Below are positions 16,490 through 25,746 of a stretch of 64,000 nucleotides of DNA, piece after piece. The stretch is from Rhizobium subbaraonis (GTDB lineage Bacteria; Pseudomonadota; Alphaproteobacteria; Rhizobiales; Rhizobiaceae). The notes below the pieces were generated by a model that ran no database searches, was not told the DNA's origin, and saw only the letters and a list, made by a program, of their open reading frames with translations. The stretch lies in the NCBI RefSeq assembly GCF_900220975.1, contig NZ_OBQD01000008.1, positions 124,001 to 188,000 of the forward strand. The letters run 5' to 3'. Numbering within the stretch: position 1 is the stretch's first letter; every line of letters begins with the position of its first letter. A program made the translations under genes and the position numbers.

Positions 16490-17191
16490 TCACTGCGCCG
16501 CCGGTGCAGTCTCCGCTGCGGGGGCGGTCTCCGCTGCGGGTGCCGCGCCTTCCGCCGGTGCCGCACCGTCTGCCGTTGCCGCACCTTCTGCTGGTGCCGG
16601 GCTTTCGGCGGCGGGTTCAGCCGCAGCGCCTTCTGCAGACGGGCTTGGCAGCGGGGCCGGATTGTCGGAAAGCGAACGCAGGTAGGCGATCAGATTGGCG
16701 CGCTCGTCGTCCTTCTTCAGGCCGGCAAAGCCCATCGCCGTCCCGGCAATGTACTTCTTGGGAGCCGCCAGGAAGTGGTTGAGGTGTTCGTAGTCCCAGA
16801 CCTGCTTGCCGCCCTCGGCGAAGGTCTTCATTGCCGCGGAGTAGCTGAATCCTTCATGCGCGGCGATCGGGCGGTTCACGATGTCCCAGAGATCGGGGCC
16901 GACCTTGTTCGGTCCGCCCTTCTCTCCGCTATGACAGGCCTGACACTTCTTGAAAACCGCTTCGCCGGCCGAAGCGTCGGCCGATGCCAGCAGCGTCGCG
17001 ATCGGGGTCGCTGCCGCCTCGGCACCACCCTCCGCGCCGCCCTCGGTTGTCCCTTCCGCTGCGACGATCGTGAACCCTTCCTTCTCGGGGGCAGCCGAAT
17101 GGAAGATGCCCTCCGAGGCGATCGACACCGACATCAGCACGAAAATAGTGCCAAGCAGGGCGCCCACGCCCATATTGATATAAGGGTTCAT
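16490..17191 (-). CDS. cycM: Membrane-anchored cytochrome c (CycM type)
   Basis: 233 aa starting [20 protein letters not shown], with GGGAG 8 bases upstream. A non-cleaved N-terminal anchor (about 8-26) leads to a periplasmic class I cytochrome c domain. The haem attachment site is CQACH and the axial methionine is probably in [12 protein letters not shown] Pro/Ala/Glu-rich C-terminal tail of about 50 residues contains repeated [11 protein letters not shown] units. It resembles CycM, which carries electrons between the bc1 complex and the terminal oxidase in rhizobia. It is divergent from kdsB. The low-complexity tail length is unusual but typical of these proteins. Confidence 0.85.
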   Translation of the reverse strand: MNPYINMGVGALLGTIFVLMSVSIASEGIFHSAAPEKEGFTIVAAEGTTEGGAEGGAEAAATPIATLLASADASAGEAVFKKCQACHSGEKGGPNKVGPDLWDIVNRPIAAHEGFSYSAAMKTFAEGGKQVWDYEHLNHFLAAPKKYIAGTAMGFAGLKKDDERANLIAYLRSLSDNPAPLPSPSAEGAAAEPAAESPAPAEGAATADGAAPAEGAAPAAETAPAAETAPAAQ

Positions 17192-17339
17192 CCTCAGCTC
17201 CCACGAAACGGCACTATTATGCCGATAGTCTTGAATTTGCGCGGAACCTATGTCTTTTGCTGCTTCGTTGCAACAGTCATTGTGCGCCCGGCACTGAGAC
17301 GTTTTGACACTTTTATGCGCGATTTCTGAAGGGCTACGA

Positions 17340-18095
17340 ATGAATTCCCCGAGTTTCGACGAGACGCTTGTCCTGATCCCGGCCCGCATGGCCTCCACCC
17401 GCCTTCCGGGCAAGCCGCTGGCCGACATTTGTGGAGCGCCGATGATCGTGCAGGTGGCAAGGCGCGCCGCTGAATCCGGGGCCGGTCGCGTGGTCGTAGC
17501 CGTCGATCACCAGGAGACCTTCGACGCGGTGGCAGCGGCAGGCTTCGAGGTGGTGATGACCAGGGTGGAGCACCAGTCCGGCTCCGACCGGATCCACGAA
17601 GCGCTGCTGAAGTGCGACCCGGACGGCCGGGCAAGGGTGATTATCAACGTGCAGGGAGATCTCCCGACCATCGATCCGGCAACGATCCGCGCCGCGCTGA
17701 ACCCGCTTGCCGATCCGGCAACGGACATTGCGACGCTGACGACCGAGATCATCGATGTGGAGGAGAAGACGAATCCGAACGTGGTCAAGGTCGTGGGCTC
17801 GCCGATCGGTGAGAACCGGTTGCGCGCGCTTTATTTCACCCGCGCAACCGCCCCGTACGGCAACGGGCCGCTCTATCACCATATCGGCCTCTATGCCTAT
17901 CGGCGCAAGGCGCTGGAGATGTTCGTCTCTCTGCCGCCCTCGACCCTCGAAAAACGCGAGTCCCTGGAGCAGTTACGGGCGCTCGAGGTTGGCCTTCGCA
18001 TCGACGCCGAGATCGTTGACACCGTTCCGCTCGGTGTCGATACTCCCGCCGATCTCGAAAAGGCCCGCAGGCTGCTTGCGGCCGCGCCCCTCTGA
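17340..18095 (+). CDS. kdsB: 3-deoxy-manno-octulosonate cytidylyltransferase
   Basis: 251 aa; activates KDO with CTP to CMP-KDO for lipopolysaccharide core synthesis. The N-terminal nucleotide-binding segment [15 protein letters not shown] is diagnostic, together with [11 protein letters not shown] and the C-terminal [12 protein letters not shown] and [13 protein letters not shown]. The ATG follows a weak GAAGGG; the in-frame region from 17304 is not conserved-looking. It overlaps pheA by one base (TGATG), so the two are coupled. Confidence 0.95.
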   Translation: MNSPSFDETLVLIPARMASTRLPGKPLADICGAPMIVQVARRAAESGAGRVVVAVDHQETFDAVAAAGFEVVMTRVEHQSGSDRIHEALLKCDPDGRARVIINVQGDLPTIDPATIRAALNPLADPATDIATLTTEIIDVEEKTNPNVVKVVGSPIGENRLRALYFTRATAPYGNGPLYHHIGLYAYRRKALEMFVSLPPSTLEKRESLEQLRALEVGLRIDAEIVDTVPLGVDTPADLEKARRLLAAAPL

Positions 18096-18961
18096 TGGAC
18101 CGTCCCATGATACAGAAGAACAACAGGATCGCCTTCCAGGGCGAGTTCGGCGCGAACTCCGACATGGCCTGCCGGGACATGTTCCCGCAGATGGAGCCGC
18201 TGCCCTGCCAGACCTTCGAGGAAGCCTTCCTTGCGGTCGAGAACGGCGATGCCGATCTCGCCATGATTCCGATCGAGAACACGCTCGCGGGGCGGGTCGC
18301 CGACATCCATCATCTGCTGCCGGAATCGCGACTGCACATCGTCGGCGAATACTTCATGCCGATCCGCTTCCAGCTGATGGTGCTGCCGGGCGTGACGAAG
18401 GACGAGGTCCGCACGGTGCACAGCCACATCCACGCGCTCGGCCAGTGCCGGCGGATCGTGCGCATGAACGGCTGGAAGCCTGTGATCGCAGGCGATACGG
18501 CGGGTGCGGCAAAGCTCGTCGCCGAGAAGGGAGACCGCAGCATGGCGGCGCTCGCGCCGCGGCTGGCTGCCGATCTCTACGGCCTGGAAATCATCGCGGA
18601 GAACGTCGAGGATTCCGAAAGCAACGTCACCCGCTTCGTCGTGCTTGCGCGCGAAGCCGACGTGCCGGCGCGTGCCAAGCCAGACGAGGTGATCGTCACG
18701 ACTTTCGTCTTCAATGTGCGTAACATCCCCGCCGCGCTCTACAAGGCGCTGGGCGGCTTTGCGACGAACGGCATCAACATGACGAAGCTGGAAAGCTACC
18801 AGATCGGCGGCAAGTTCTTTGCCACGCAGTTCTATGCCGATATCGAGGGGCACCCGGACGACGCCAACCTGCGGCGCGCGCTGGAGGAGCTGCGGTTCTT
18901 CTCCGAGAAGGTTCGCATCCTCGGCAGCTACCGCGCCCACCCGATGCGCCTCAGCATGTGA
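18095..18961 (+). CDS. pheA: Prephenate dehydratase
   Basis: 288 aa, monofunctional: catalyses prephenate to phenylpyruvate in phenylalanine synthesis. It has an N-terminal catalytic PDT domain (IAFQGEFGANSDMACR near the start, then MIPIENTLAGRVADIHHLL and NVTRFVVL) and a C-terminal ACT regulatory domain (about 200-288) with the KLESYQI motif that corresponds to the ESRP feedback site. No chorismate mutase domain is fused, as is usual in Alphaproteobacteria. The start codon overlaps the kdsB stop. Confidence 0.94.
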   Translation: MDRPMIQKNNRIAFQGEFGANSDMACRDMFPQMEPLPCQTFEEAFLAVENGDADLAMIPIENTLAGRVADIHHLLPESRLHIVGEYFMPIRFQLMVLPGVTKDEVRTVHSHIHALGQCRRIVRMNGWKPVIAGDTAGAAKLVAEKGDRSMAALAPRLAADLYGLEIIAENVEDSESNVTRFVVLAREADVPARAKPDEVIVTTFVFNVRNIPAALYKALGGFATNGINMTKLESYQIGGKFFATQFYADIEGHPDDANLRRALEELRFFSEKVRILGSYRAHPMRLSM

Positions 18962-18977
18962 GGCGCCCCCGGCTCGT

Positions 18978-19076
18978 TCAGGCGAGCCGGCTCAGGCGAA
19001 GGTCGTTCAGGTTGGCCACTTCAGGCGGGCCACTTCAGGCGGGACTGTGCAGGTGGGTCCGCTCAGGTGGGCCAGT
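18978..19076. repeat. Seven-copy 14-bp tandem repeat
   Basis: The pentamer TCAGG (once GCAGG) recurs at 18978, 18992, 19007, 19021, 19035, 19049 and 19063, spacing 14, 15, 14, 14, 14 and 14. The unit is roughly TCAGGYGGGCCACT. It starts 17 bp after the pheA stop and its last unit overlaps the final codons of nudC. It looks like a minisatellite in a convergent intergenic gap. Confidence 0.85.
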
Positions 19077-20037
19077 CCAGCCAGTCGCGCATCAGCAGGT
19101 GTGCGATCGCGCCCTTCGGCGGCGAGGTGGTCGCCCCGGTCACGGGATCGGTGCTCGCCGTCCGCGCCAGCATTGCCGCAGTCTCCTCCCGCGTGAACCA
19201 GCGGCAATCTTCCAGTTCTTGTTCGTCGCGATGAATGTCGAAGGATTTCGCTTCGCCGTAGCAGCCGATCATCAGCGAGTGCGGCATGGGCCAGGGCTGG
19301 GAGGCGTGGTAGCGCACCCGTCCGAGGCGGATGCCTGATTCCTCCAGCGTCTCGCGCCGAACGGCATGCTCGATCGTTTCGCCCGGCTCGACGAAGCCGG
19401 CAAGGCACGAATACATCCCTTCAGGAAAATGCGGCGAGCGGCCGAGCAGGCAGCGATCACGCTCGGCATCGATCGCCAGCATGATGACGACCGGATCCGT
19501 GCGCGGGAAAGTCTGGTGCCCGCAGGCGTTGCACACCCGCCGGTAGCCGCCGATCTCCATGCGGGTCGGAGAACCGCATCTGCCGCAGAAGCGGCTGTTG
19601 CCGTTCCACGTCAGAAGCGCGGAAGCCTGGGCGAATTGTCCGAGCAGGTCGTCGTCCAGCATCTGCTGGCGGTAAAGCGTGCGGCCGTCGGAGGCCCTGA
19701 GCGGCTCGTGCAGCGTGTCGGGATCGGCGCGGACGGGAATGGCGAGCCGGGGCTCGCCGTTCTTCAGATAGCCCAGCAGGATGGCTTCGTCGACGATCGG
19801 ATCGAGCCCCGCCAGTTCGTAGGGTGCAAAGAGCGGATCGATGATCTTCTCGTCATGCTTGACGACGAGCTTGCCGGCGGCCAGCACAAATGCGTGCACG
19901 CCTTCGGTGTCGAGCGCGCGCGCCACACAGTCTTCAGCGCGGTACTCCGAACGCCGGTCGAGGCTGTTCTCGGCGAAGGCGACCATGGTGCTGGGTTCGG
20001 CGTGCGGCAGGTGCAGGTCGAAAATCGAGGATTTCAT
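19063..20037 (-). CDS. nudC: NAD(+) diphosphatase NudC
   Basis: 324 aa. An N-terminal NudC-specific domain is followed by a four-cysteine zinc ribbon (FCGRCG then VCNACG) and a Nudix domain with the box GFVEPGETIEHAVRRETLEES and the NADH-pyrophosphatase motif SQPWPMPHSLM. The enzyme splits NAD(H) to NMN(H) plus AMP and in some bacteria removes NAD caps from RNA. The C-terminus (RDWLDWPT) lies in the edge of the tandem repeat at 18978-19076. It overlaps the upstream HIT gene by 4 bp, so the two form one operon. Confidence 0.93.
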   Translation of the reverse strand: MKSSIFDLHLPHAEPSTMVAFAENSLDRRSEYRAEDCVARALDTEGVHAFVLAAGKLVVKHDEKIIDPLFAPYELAGLDPIVDEAILLGYLKNGEPRLAIPVRADPDTLHEPLRASDGRTLYRQQMLDDDLLGQFAQASALLTWNGNSRFCGRCGSPTRMEIGGYRRVCNACGHQTFPRTDPVVIMLAIDAERDRCLLGRSPHFPEGMYSCLAGFVEPGETIEHAVRRETLEESGIRLGRVRYHASQPWPMPHSLMIGCYGEAKSFDIHRDEQELEDCRWFTREETAAMLARTASTDPVTGATTSPPKGAIAHLLMRDWLDWPT

Positions 20038-20444
20038 GAGTTCAGATGTTCCAGCAGTGTCTTGGTGAAGATGGCCTTCCTCTCGTCCGCCCAGGTTTCG
20101 GCCGCGCCGAAGCCCCAGACCGGGCCGGGCCAGTTCGGGTCGCCCTCGCTGCGCGCAATCACATGGACGTGTAGCTGACGGACGATGTTACCCAGCGCGC
20201 CGACATTGATCTTGGTGGCGCCGGTCGCCCGCTTCAGGGCATCCGCCACCAGGTTGATCTCAAAGGTCAGCATCGTCTGGTCGAGCGGCGTGAGGTCGAA
20301 GATCTCGCAGGCGTCGGCGCGCTGGGGCACGAGCACGAGCCAGGGCCAGCGTGCGTCCTTCATCAGGCGCAGTTCGCAAAGCCCGATCTGTGTCAGAAGC
20401 TCGCTGTCTCGACCAAGCCGCTCGTCCACCTCGAATGCGTTCAA
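20034..20444 (-). CDS. HIT domain protein
   Basis: 136 aa from a TTG start at 20444 with GGGAG about 9 bases upstream; there is no ATG at the right place and the longer reading would cross into the SRP RNA promoter. Residues NVGALGNIVRQLHVHVIAR contain the HxHxH motif of the histidine-triad family, and the ending GPVWGFGAAETWADE suits the small rhizobial HIT proteins. It probably hydrolyses or transfers nucleotides. Its stop overlaps the nudC start by 4 bp. Confidence 0.85.
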   Translation of the reverse strand: MNAFEVDERLGRDSELLTQIGLCELRLMKDARWPWLVLVPQRADACEIFDLTPLDQTMLTFEINLVADALKRATGATKINVGALGNIVRQLHVHVIARSEGDPNWPGPVWGFGAAETWADERKAIFTKTLLEHLNS

Positions 20445-20529
20445 ATCCGTCGCTCCCGTCTTTGCTCCGTGCCCCGTTGAGTCATGCCACGCCTTCGCCC
20501 CCGCACCAATAGTTTTTTGGCGTGCCGGC

Positions 20530-20558
20530 TTGCATTCTGGCCCAAGATTGCCGATATG
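20530..20558 (+). promoter_or_regulatory. Promoter of the SRP RNA gene
   Basis: TTGCAT at 20530-20535 and GATATG at 20553-20558 with an ideal 17-bp spacer. It predicts a start near 20565, exactly where the 5' strand of the SRP RNA helix begins. Confidence 0.65.
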
Positions 20559-20562
20559 GAGG

Positions 20563-20664
20563 TCGGGAGGTTGGTGGTGGACGAGCCACTCGCCAACCGG
20601 GTCAGGTCCGGAAGGAAGCAGCCCTAACGAGCCCCGGCACGGGTCATCGTGCCAGCCTCCCACC
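20563..20664 (+). ncRNA. ffs: Signal recognition particle RNA (4.5S type)
   Basis: Contains the universally conserved SRP domain IV sequence GGTCAGGTCCGGAAGGAAGC (20600-20619), followed by AGCCCTAA. The flanks close into one long hairpin: GGGAGG at 20565-20570 pairs with CCTCCC at 20656-20661. It binds Ffh to target membrane proteins. The ends are set to within a few bases from the terminal helix and the upstream promoter. It sits immediately before dnaX, a common place in Alphaproteobacteria. Confidence 0.95.
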
Positions 20665-20714
20665 CAACGTCCTGTCCTGTCGGGACGCCATTTTCAAGCG
20701 ATGCGGCAGGGGCG

Positions 20715-22580
20715 ATGAGCGACGACACTCCACTTCCGTCAGGTGAGAAACCCGCCGCATACCGGGTTCTGGCGCGCAAGTACCGCCCCAAGGATTTCAC
20801 GGACCTGATGGTCGGTCAGGAGCCGATGGTCCGCACACTGACCAACGCCTTTGAAACCGGCCGCATCGCGCAGGCCTATATGCTGACAGGCGTTCGCGGT
20901 GTCGGCAAGACGACGACCGCCCGCATCCTGGCCCGCGCGCTGAACTACAAGACCGCCGAGATCGACCGCCCCACCATCGACCTGAGGGTGCCGGGCGAGC
21001 ATTGCCAGGCGATCATGGAAGGCCGGCATGTCGATGTGATCGAGATGGATGCCGCCTCGCACACCGGCATCGACGACATTCGCGAGATCATCGAGCAGGT
21101 GCGCTACCGCCCGGTCTCGGCGCGCTACAAGGTCTACATCATCGACGAAGTGCACATGCTTTCGACGCAGGCCTTCAACGGCCTGCTGAAGACGCTCGAG
21201 GAGCCGCCGGAGCATGTGAAGTTCATCTTCGCCACGACGGAAATCCGTAAGGTGCCGATTACGGTGCTATCGCGCTGCCAGCGTTTCGACCTGCGCCGCA
21301 TCGCCGCCACCGATCTCGTCGGGCTTTTCGGCACCATCCTCGGAAAGGAAGGCGTGCAGGCCGAGCCCGACGCGCTCGCCATGATCGCGCGCGCCGCCGA
21401 AGGCTCCGCGCGTGACGGCCTGTCGCTGCTCGACCAGGCGATCGCCCATGGCGGCGGGGTCGTCGAGGCGGCTGCCGTGCGGTCCATGCTGGGCCTTGCC
21501 GACCGCGCCCGTATCGTCGATCTCTTCACGCACGTCATCCGCGGCGACGTCGCGGCCGCGCTGGCCGAGTTCCAGGCGCAGTACGAGGCCGGCGCCAGCC
21601 CGCCGGTCGTGCTGACGGACCTTGCCGATTTCACCCATCTCGTGACGCGAATGAAATATGTGCCCGATGCGGCAGGCGATCAGTCGCTGAGCGAAATCGA
21701 GCGCGTGCGCGGCGCCGAGCTGGCGCAGAGCGTGGCAGTGACCGCGCTGTCGCGCATCTGGCAGATGCTGCTGAAGGGGATACCGGAGACGGAATCCTCC
21801 AGCCGCCCCGCCGGGGCGGCGGAAATGGTGCTGATCCGGCTGGCGCATGCGGCCCACCTTCCTTCGCCGGAAGACGCCGCGCGGCGCCTTGCTGAGCTGG
21901 CCAACGGCGGCGGCAACGGAAATGGCCAGCGCCCGTCGTCCGGGCCGGCCTATTCCGGCGCCGCGCCCGCGCCCACGTCCGTTTCCGCAGTCTCGCGCAG
22001 TGCCGAGCAGCCGAGCATGCGCTCGGGTGGCGGTGCGACCATGCTGCGGGCGGTGCCGGCTGGCGACCAGCAGCCGCAGGCGACGATCCAGCCCTCTCCG
22101 CAACCGGCTGAGGCCGCACCGGTGCCGAAGGTGCCGGTCGCCTCGCTTGAGGATATTTCCGAGCTCTGCACGAAGAACCGCGACATCCGCCTTCGGGCGC
22201 TGCTTCGCAATTTCGTCCGGCCGGTGAAGTTCGAGCCGGGACGCGCCGAGATCGGCCTTGCGGACGATGCGCCGAAGTCGCTTGTGGGCGACCTGCAGCG
22301 CCGCCTGGAGGAATGGACGGGCATCCGCTGGATGGTCATCGTTTCGCGCGAGGCCGGCGGCCTGACGCTGGCCGAAGCCGAAGCCAAGGCGCAGGAGGCG
22401 CGTGTCGCCGACGCGCGTCAGGACCCGGACGTGGCAGCCATTCTGCAGCGTTTTCCGGGCGCGAAGATCACCGACGTGCGGATCAAGCCGCCGGAGGTCG
22501 AGAACGAGACGGTCGAGGTCGCCGCAGTGGCAGAATCTGCCGAGGGCGATATCCTGCCCGGCGACGACATCGAGTTTTGA
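20715..22580 (+). CDS. dnaX: DNA polymerase III subunit gamma/tau
   Basis: 621 aa clamp-loader ATPase. Walker A is [10 protein letters not shown] at 59-68, Walker B with IIDEVHML, and the sensor stretch [24 protein letters not shown] follows. Domain III and a low-complexity Pro/Ala linker (about 400-490) lead to a C-terminal tau-like domain. The four-cysteine zinc module of E. coli DnaX is reduced to one cysteine (Cys97 in GEHCQA), as in other Rhizobiales. The start at 20715 has GGGG 4 bases upstream and avoids the SRP RNA. I see no obvious slippery site for gamma production. Confidence 0.93.
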   Translation: MSDDTPLPSGEKPAAYRVLARKYRPKDFTDLMVGQEPMVRTLTNAFETGRIAQAYMLTGVRGVGKTTTARILARALNYKTAEIDRPTIDLRVPGEHCQAIMEGRHVDVIEMDAASHTGIDDIREIIEQVRYRPVSARYKVYIIDEVHMLSTQAFNGLLKTLEEPPEHVKFIFATTEIRKVPITVLSRCQRFDLRRIAATDLVGLFGTILGKEGVQAEPDALAMIARAAEGSARDGLSLLDQAIAHGGGVVEAAAVRSMLGLADRARIVDLFTHVIRGDVAAALAEFQAQYEAGASPPVVLTDLADFTHLVTRMKYVPDAAGDQSLSEIERVRGAELAQSVAVTALSRIWQMLLKGIPETESSSRPAGAAEMVLIRLAHAAHLPSPEDAARRLAELANGGGNGNGQRPSSGPAYSGAAPAPTSVSAVSRSAEQPSMRSGGGATMLRAVPAGDQQPQATIQPSPQPAEAAPVPKVPVASLEDISELCTKNRDIRLRALLRNFVRPVKFEPGRAEIGLADDAPKSLVGDLQRRLEEWTGIRWMVIVSREAGGLTLAEAEAKAQEARVADARQDPDVAAILQRFPGAKITDVRIKPPEVENETVEVAAVAESAEGDILPGDDIEF

Positions 22581-22614
22581 TGCAATTCAGCGAGAAGAAC
22601 GGAAGGAGCGGCCG

Positions 22615-22938
22615 ATGCGCGACATCATGGGCATGATGGGCAAGGTCAAGGAAATGCAGGCCAAGATGGAGAAGATGCAGGAGGAAATCGCTGCGCTCTC
22701 CGTCGACGGCACGTCCGGCGGTGGTCTCGTCACCGTCACGCTGGACGGCAAGGGCAACCTGCACGGGCTGAAGATCGATCCTTCGCTCTTCAAGGAAGAC
22801 GATGTCGAGATCCTGGAAGACCTTATCGTGGCCGCTCACAAGGACGCCAAGGACAAGGCCGAGGCGCTGGCCGCTGAAAAGACCAAGGCGCTGACCGCCG
22901 GCCTGCCGATCCCGCCGGGCTTCAAGCTGCCGTTCTGA
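22615..22938 (+). CDS. YbaB/EbfC nucleoid-associated protein
   Basis: 107 aa. The amphipathic N-terminal helix ([20 protein letters not shown]), the middle segment [20 protein letters not shown] and the ending [11 protein letters not shown] are typical of YbaB/EbfC. These are small dimeric DNA-binding proteins whose gene usually lies between dnaX and recR, as here. GGAAGGAG lies 5 bases before the ATG; the gene follows dnaX by 34 bp. Confidence 0.93.
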   Translation: MRDIMGMMGKVKEMQAKMEKMQEEIAALSVDGTSGGGLVTVTLDGKGNLHGLKIDPSLFKEDDVEILEDLIVAAHKDAKDKAEALAAEKTKALTAGLPIPPGFKLPF

Positions 22939-23035
22939 TCCCTACCGAAAGGCGGGGCGTCACGTTTCGCCAGCCACTCGCCAGCCGGAGGCGCCGTTGT
23001 CACGCAGGCGTGGCAACGTTGATCGCGCCCGCTGG

Positions 23036-23647
23036 TCAGCCGGTCAGCGCGGCGCGCAGCTTGTCGCTGATGGGCGTTGCCAGATAGCGTGCGCGATCGG
23101 CGTCGGACAGGTTCCTGCCGTAAGTTCGCAACAGTTCCGGCATGGTGACGGCCGGGCCTTGGAACGGTGCATATGTCGCTTCGTCCCCGGCCTGGATGAT
23201 GCCGTCACGCAGTACGCGGCAATAAAATCCCGGTCGGGCTGCATTCATGAAGCGCCTGGCGAAGCCGGGATCGCCCATGCGCACGGCGAGCGTAGCGCAG
23301 GGAACGCGCGTCGAAGTCACCTCCAGGAGCGCGCTTTCCGTCTCGAACCGGTCGCCGACGCAGATGCTGCGACTGTCGATGGCCTCGATGACAACATTCT
23401 CGCCGAACGTGCCGGGGTGGATGGTGCGGCCGAGTTCGTCAGACCACCAGTCCAGGTCGATCGATCCGAGGCCGTAGATCGCCTGTTCCGGACCGCCGTG
23501 ATGCCGGCGGTTGCAGATCGCATCCCCGATCAATCCTTCCCGGTCGACCATGATCGGCGCGTCGGACGGCGCCTTGAAAATGCCGGACTTGTAGCTCTTT
23601 CCGGGGACCGGGCGGGCGACGCCGGTGCATACGGCAAGGATCTTCAT
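23036..23647 (-). CDS. MOSC domain protein (YiiM-like)
   Basis: 203 aa starting MKILAVCTGVARPVPG, with CAGGGA upstream. It has the MOSC beta-barrel landmarks: GLIGDAICNRRHHGGPEQAIYG, GTFGENVV and ALLEVTSTRVPCATL with the conserved cysteine. MOSC proteins bind sulfur or pyranopterin cofactors; YiiM-type members detoxify N-hydroxylated compounds using molybdenum cofactor. It is encoded antisense between ybaB and recR, interrupting the usual dnaX-ybaB-recR run. Confidence 0.85.
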   Translation of the reverse strand: MKILAVCTGVARPVPGKSYKSGIFKAPSDAPIMVDREGLIGDAICNRRHHGGPEQAIYGLGSIDLDWWSDELGRTIHPGTFGENVVIEAIDSRSICVGDRFETESALLEVTSTRVPCATLAVRMGDPGFARRFMNAARPGFYCRVLRDGIIQAGDEATYAPFQGPAVTMPELLRTYGRNLSDADRARYLATPISDKLRAALTG

Positions 23648-23708
23648 CGATTGTTCCCTGTGTGCGGCATGGATTCCGTTTCTTGAGGATATGGGATAGA
23701 AACCGGCC

Positions 23709-24314
23709 ATGGCAAAACGAGTCACCGGACCCGAAATCGAAAAACTCATCCAGCTCCTGGCCAAGGTGCCGGGGCTCGGACCGCGTTCCGCCCGCCGCGC
23801 CGCGCTGCATCTGGTCAAGAAGAAGGATCAGCTGCTCGGGCCGCTGGCCGACGCCATGGGCGAGGCACATCGCAAGGTGCGGATCTGTACCTGCTGCGGC
23901 AATGTCGACACCGTCGATCCCTGCACGGTCTGCACCGACGAGCGGCGCGACCGCTCGGTCATCATCGTCGTCGAGGACGTCTCCGATCTCTGGGCGCTTG
24001 AGCGCGCCGGCGCGATGAACGCCGCCTATCATGTGCTTGGCGGCACGCTTTCTCCGCTGGATGGCGTCGGCCCCGATGATCTCAATATCCGCGGCCTCAT
24101 CAACCGCGTGTCGGAAGGCGGCGTCCGTGAGCTGATCATCGCCGTCAACGCCACCGTAGAGGGCCAGACCACCGCGCACTACATCACCGACCAGTTGCAG
24201 GGGCTGGACATCAAGATCACCCGCCTTGCCCATGGCGTGCCTGTCGGCGGCGAGCTGGACTATCTCGACGAAGGTACCCTGACGGCAGCGCTCAGGGCGC
24301 GTACGACGATTTGA
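23709..24314 (+). CDS. recR: Recombination protein RecR
   Basis: 201 aa. It has a helix-hairpin-helix ([19 protein letters not shown]), a four-cysteine zinc finger (CTCC then CTVC) and a Toprim domain ([15 protein letters not shown], then the Walker-like [15 protein letters not shown]). With RecF/RecO it loads RecA at gaps. It is the last gene of the dnaX-ybaB-recR cluster and is followed 14 bp later by the transglycosylase gene. Confidence 0.95.
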   Translation: MAKRVTGPEIEKLIQLLAKVPGLGPRSARRAALHLVKKKDQLLGPLADAMGEAHRKVRICTCCGNVDTVDPCTVCTDERRDRSVIIVVEDVSDLWALERAGAMNAAYHVLGGTLSPLDGVGPDDLNIRGLINRVSEGGVRELIIAVNATVEGQTTAHYITDQLQGLDIKITRLAHGVPVGGELDYLDEGTLTAALRARTTI

Positions 24315-24328
24315 CCTAAGGAGCGGCG

Positions 24329-25648
24329 ATGCGAACACGCGACCACATCAGGCCTGCAGGCCACCCGCCTCACCCGAGGGCCAAGGCGCCGGCGGCGGGA
24401 TCGCGGACAGGGAAGGCGCGCGCCGCCGTGCTGGCGCTGCTCGTGGCCGCACTTCCTTTGCCGACCTTCGCCCAGAGCCGGACCGACGTCGAGCGCCAGT
24501 TCCAGGCCTGGCTCCAGAAGGACCTCTGGCCGGAGGCCAGCCAGGCCGGCGTGTCGCAGAAGGCATTCGCGGCGGCGTTCCAGGGCATCAGCCTGAACTG
24601 GGACCTGCCCGATCTCGTGCCGCCCGGATCCAGGCCGAAGAGGGATCAGAAGCAGAGTCAGGCCGAGTTTTCCTCACCCGGCGCCTATTTCTCCGAGAAG
24701 CGACTGCAGGGGCTTGCCGCCAGCGGAAGAACGCTGGCCAAGACCCATGCGGCGACCTTGCGCAAGGTGGAGCAGGCCTATGGCGTCCCCGGCGAGATCG
24801 TCCTCGCCGTGTGGGGACGCGAATCGGGCTTCGGCCGCGCCGACATTCCCCATCCGGCGATCGAGGTGCTGGCAACCAAGGCCTTCATGTCGACCCGCAA
24901 GGACATGTTCCGTCGCGAACTGATCGCCGCGCTCCATATCGTCGACGGTGGCGACCGTACCCCGGCCCAGCTGAAGGGGTCGTGGGCCGGCGCCATGGGG
25001 CAGCCGCAGTTCATGCCGACGAGCTACCTGAAATATGCCGTCGACTTCGACGGCGACGGTGTGCGCGACATCTGGAATTCCGTGCCGGACAGCCTTGCCT
25101 CCATCGCCAACTACCTGCGCCAGAAGGGTTGGGAGCAGGGCCGCAGCTGGGGATTTGAGGTACGCATCCCCGATGGCGTTTCCTGCGCCCAGGAAGGGCC
25201 GGACCTGGCAAAGCCGATCAGCCAGTGGTCGGCCGCCGGCATCGAGCGGGTGTCCGGCAAGCCGTTCGCCCGCAGTGAGGCCGGCGCCTCCGGCATGATG
25301 CTGGTCCCGGCTGGCACCCACGGCCCGGAATTCATCGTCACGCCCAACTTCTACGTGATCAAGGAGTACAACAATTCCGACCTCTATGCGCTCTACATCG
25401 GCAATCTCGCCGATCGGATCGCCTATGGCAGCGGATCGTTCACTGGCGCGTGGGGCGATGTGGGCAAGATGCTGCGCTCGGACGTGCTTTCGATGCAGAA
25501 GGCACTGGTCGCCAAGGGCTACGACGTCGGCAAGGTTGACGGATTGCCCGGCTACAAGACCCGACGCTCTCTCGGTGCCTGGCAGGCAAAAGCCGGGCTA
25601 CAGCCGACCTGCTATCCCGACGCGTCCCTGAAGACGAAGCTGCGCTGA
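24329..25648 (+). CDS. Lytic murein transglycosylase (MltB-like, with peptidoglycan-binding domain)
   Basis: 439 aa. A long basic N-region precedes a hydrophobic signal sequence (about 30-48, cleaved near TFAQ). The GH103/SLT2 domain (about 55-350) has the catalytic Glu165 in GRESGFG, SWAGAMGQPQFMPTSYL and DSLASIANYL. A peptidoglycan-binding domain follows (about 375-437, LRSDVLSMQKALVAKGYDVG). It cleaves glycan strands to 1,6-anhydro products in the periplasm. There is no lipobox, so unlike E. coli MltB it is probably soluble. It lies 14 bp after recR. Confidence 0.9.
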   Translation: MRTRDHIRPAGHPPHPRAKAPAAGSRTGKARAAVLALLVAALPLPTFAQSRTDVERQFQAWLQKDLWPEASQAGVSQKAFAAAFQGISLNWDLPDLVPPGSRPKRDQKQSQAEFSSPGAYFSEKRLQGLAASGRTLAKTHAATLRKVEQAYGVPGEIVLAVWGRESGFGRADIPHPAIEVLATKAFMSTRKDMFRRELIAALHIVDGGDRTPAQLKGSWAGAMGQPQFMPTSYLKYAVDFDGDGVRDIWNSVPDSLASIANYLRQKGWEQGRSWGFEVRIPDGVSCAQEGPDLAKPISQWSAAGIERVSGKPFARSEAGASGMMLVPAGTHGPEFIVTPNFYVIKEYNNSDLYALYIGNLADRIAYGSGSFTGAWGDVGKMLRSDVLSMQKALVAKGYDVGKVDGLPGYKTRRSLGAWQAKAGLQPTCYPDASLKTKLR

Positions 25649-25746
25649 ACCGTCCGGCTTCCTGTTCTCGCGCCGTGCAGTCTGAAGACTAAGCTGAAAG
25701 CCGCTTTGGAGCGAGGAATGGTGCGTCGGATCCGGCAGCTCTACTG

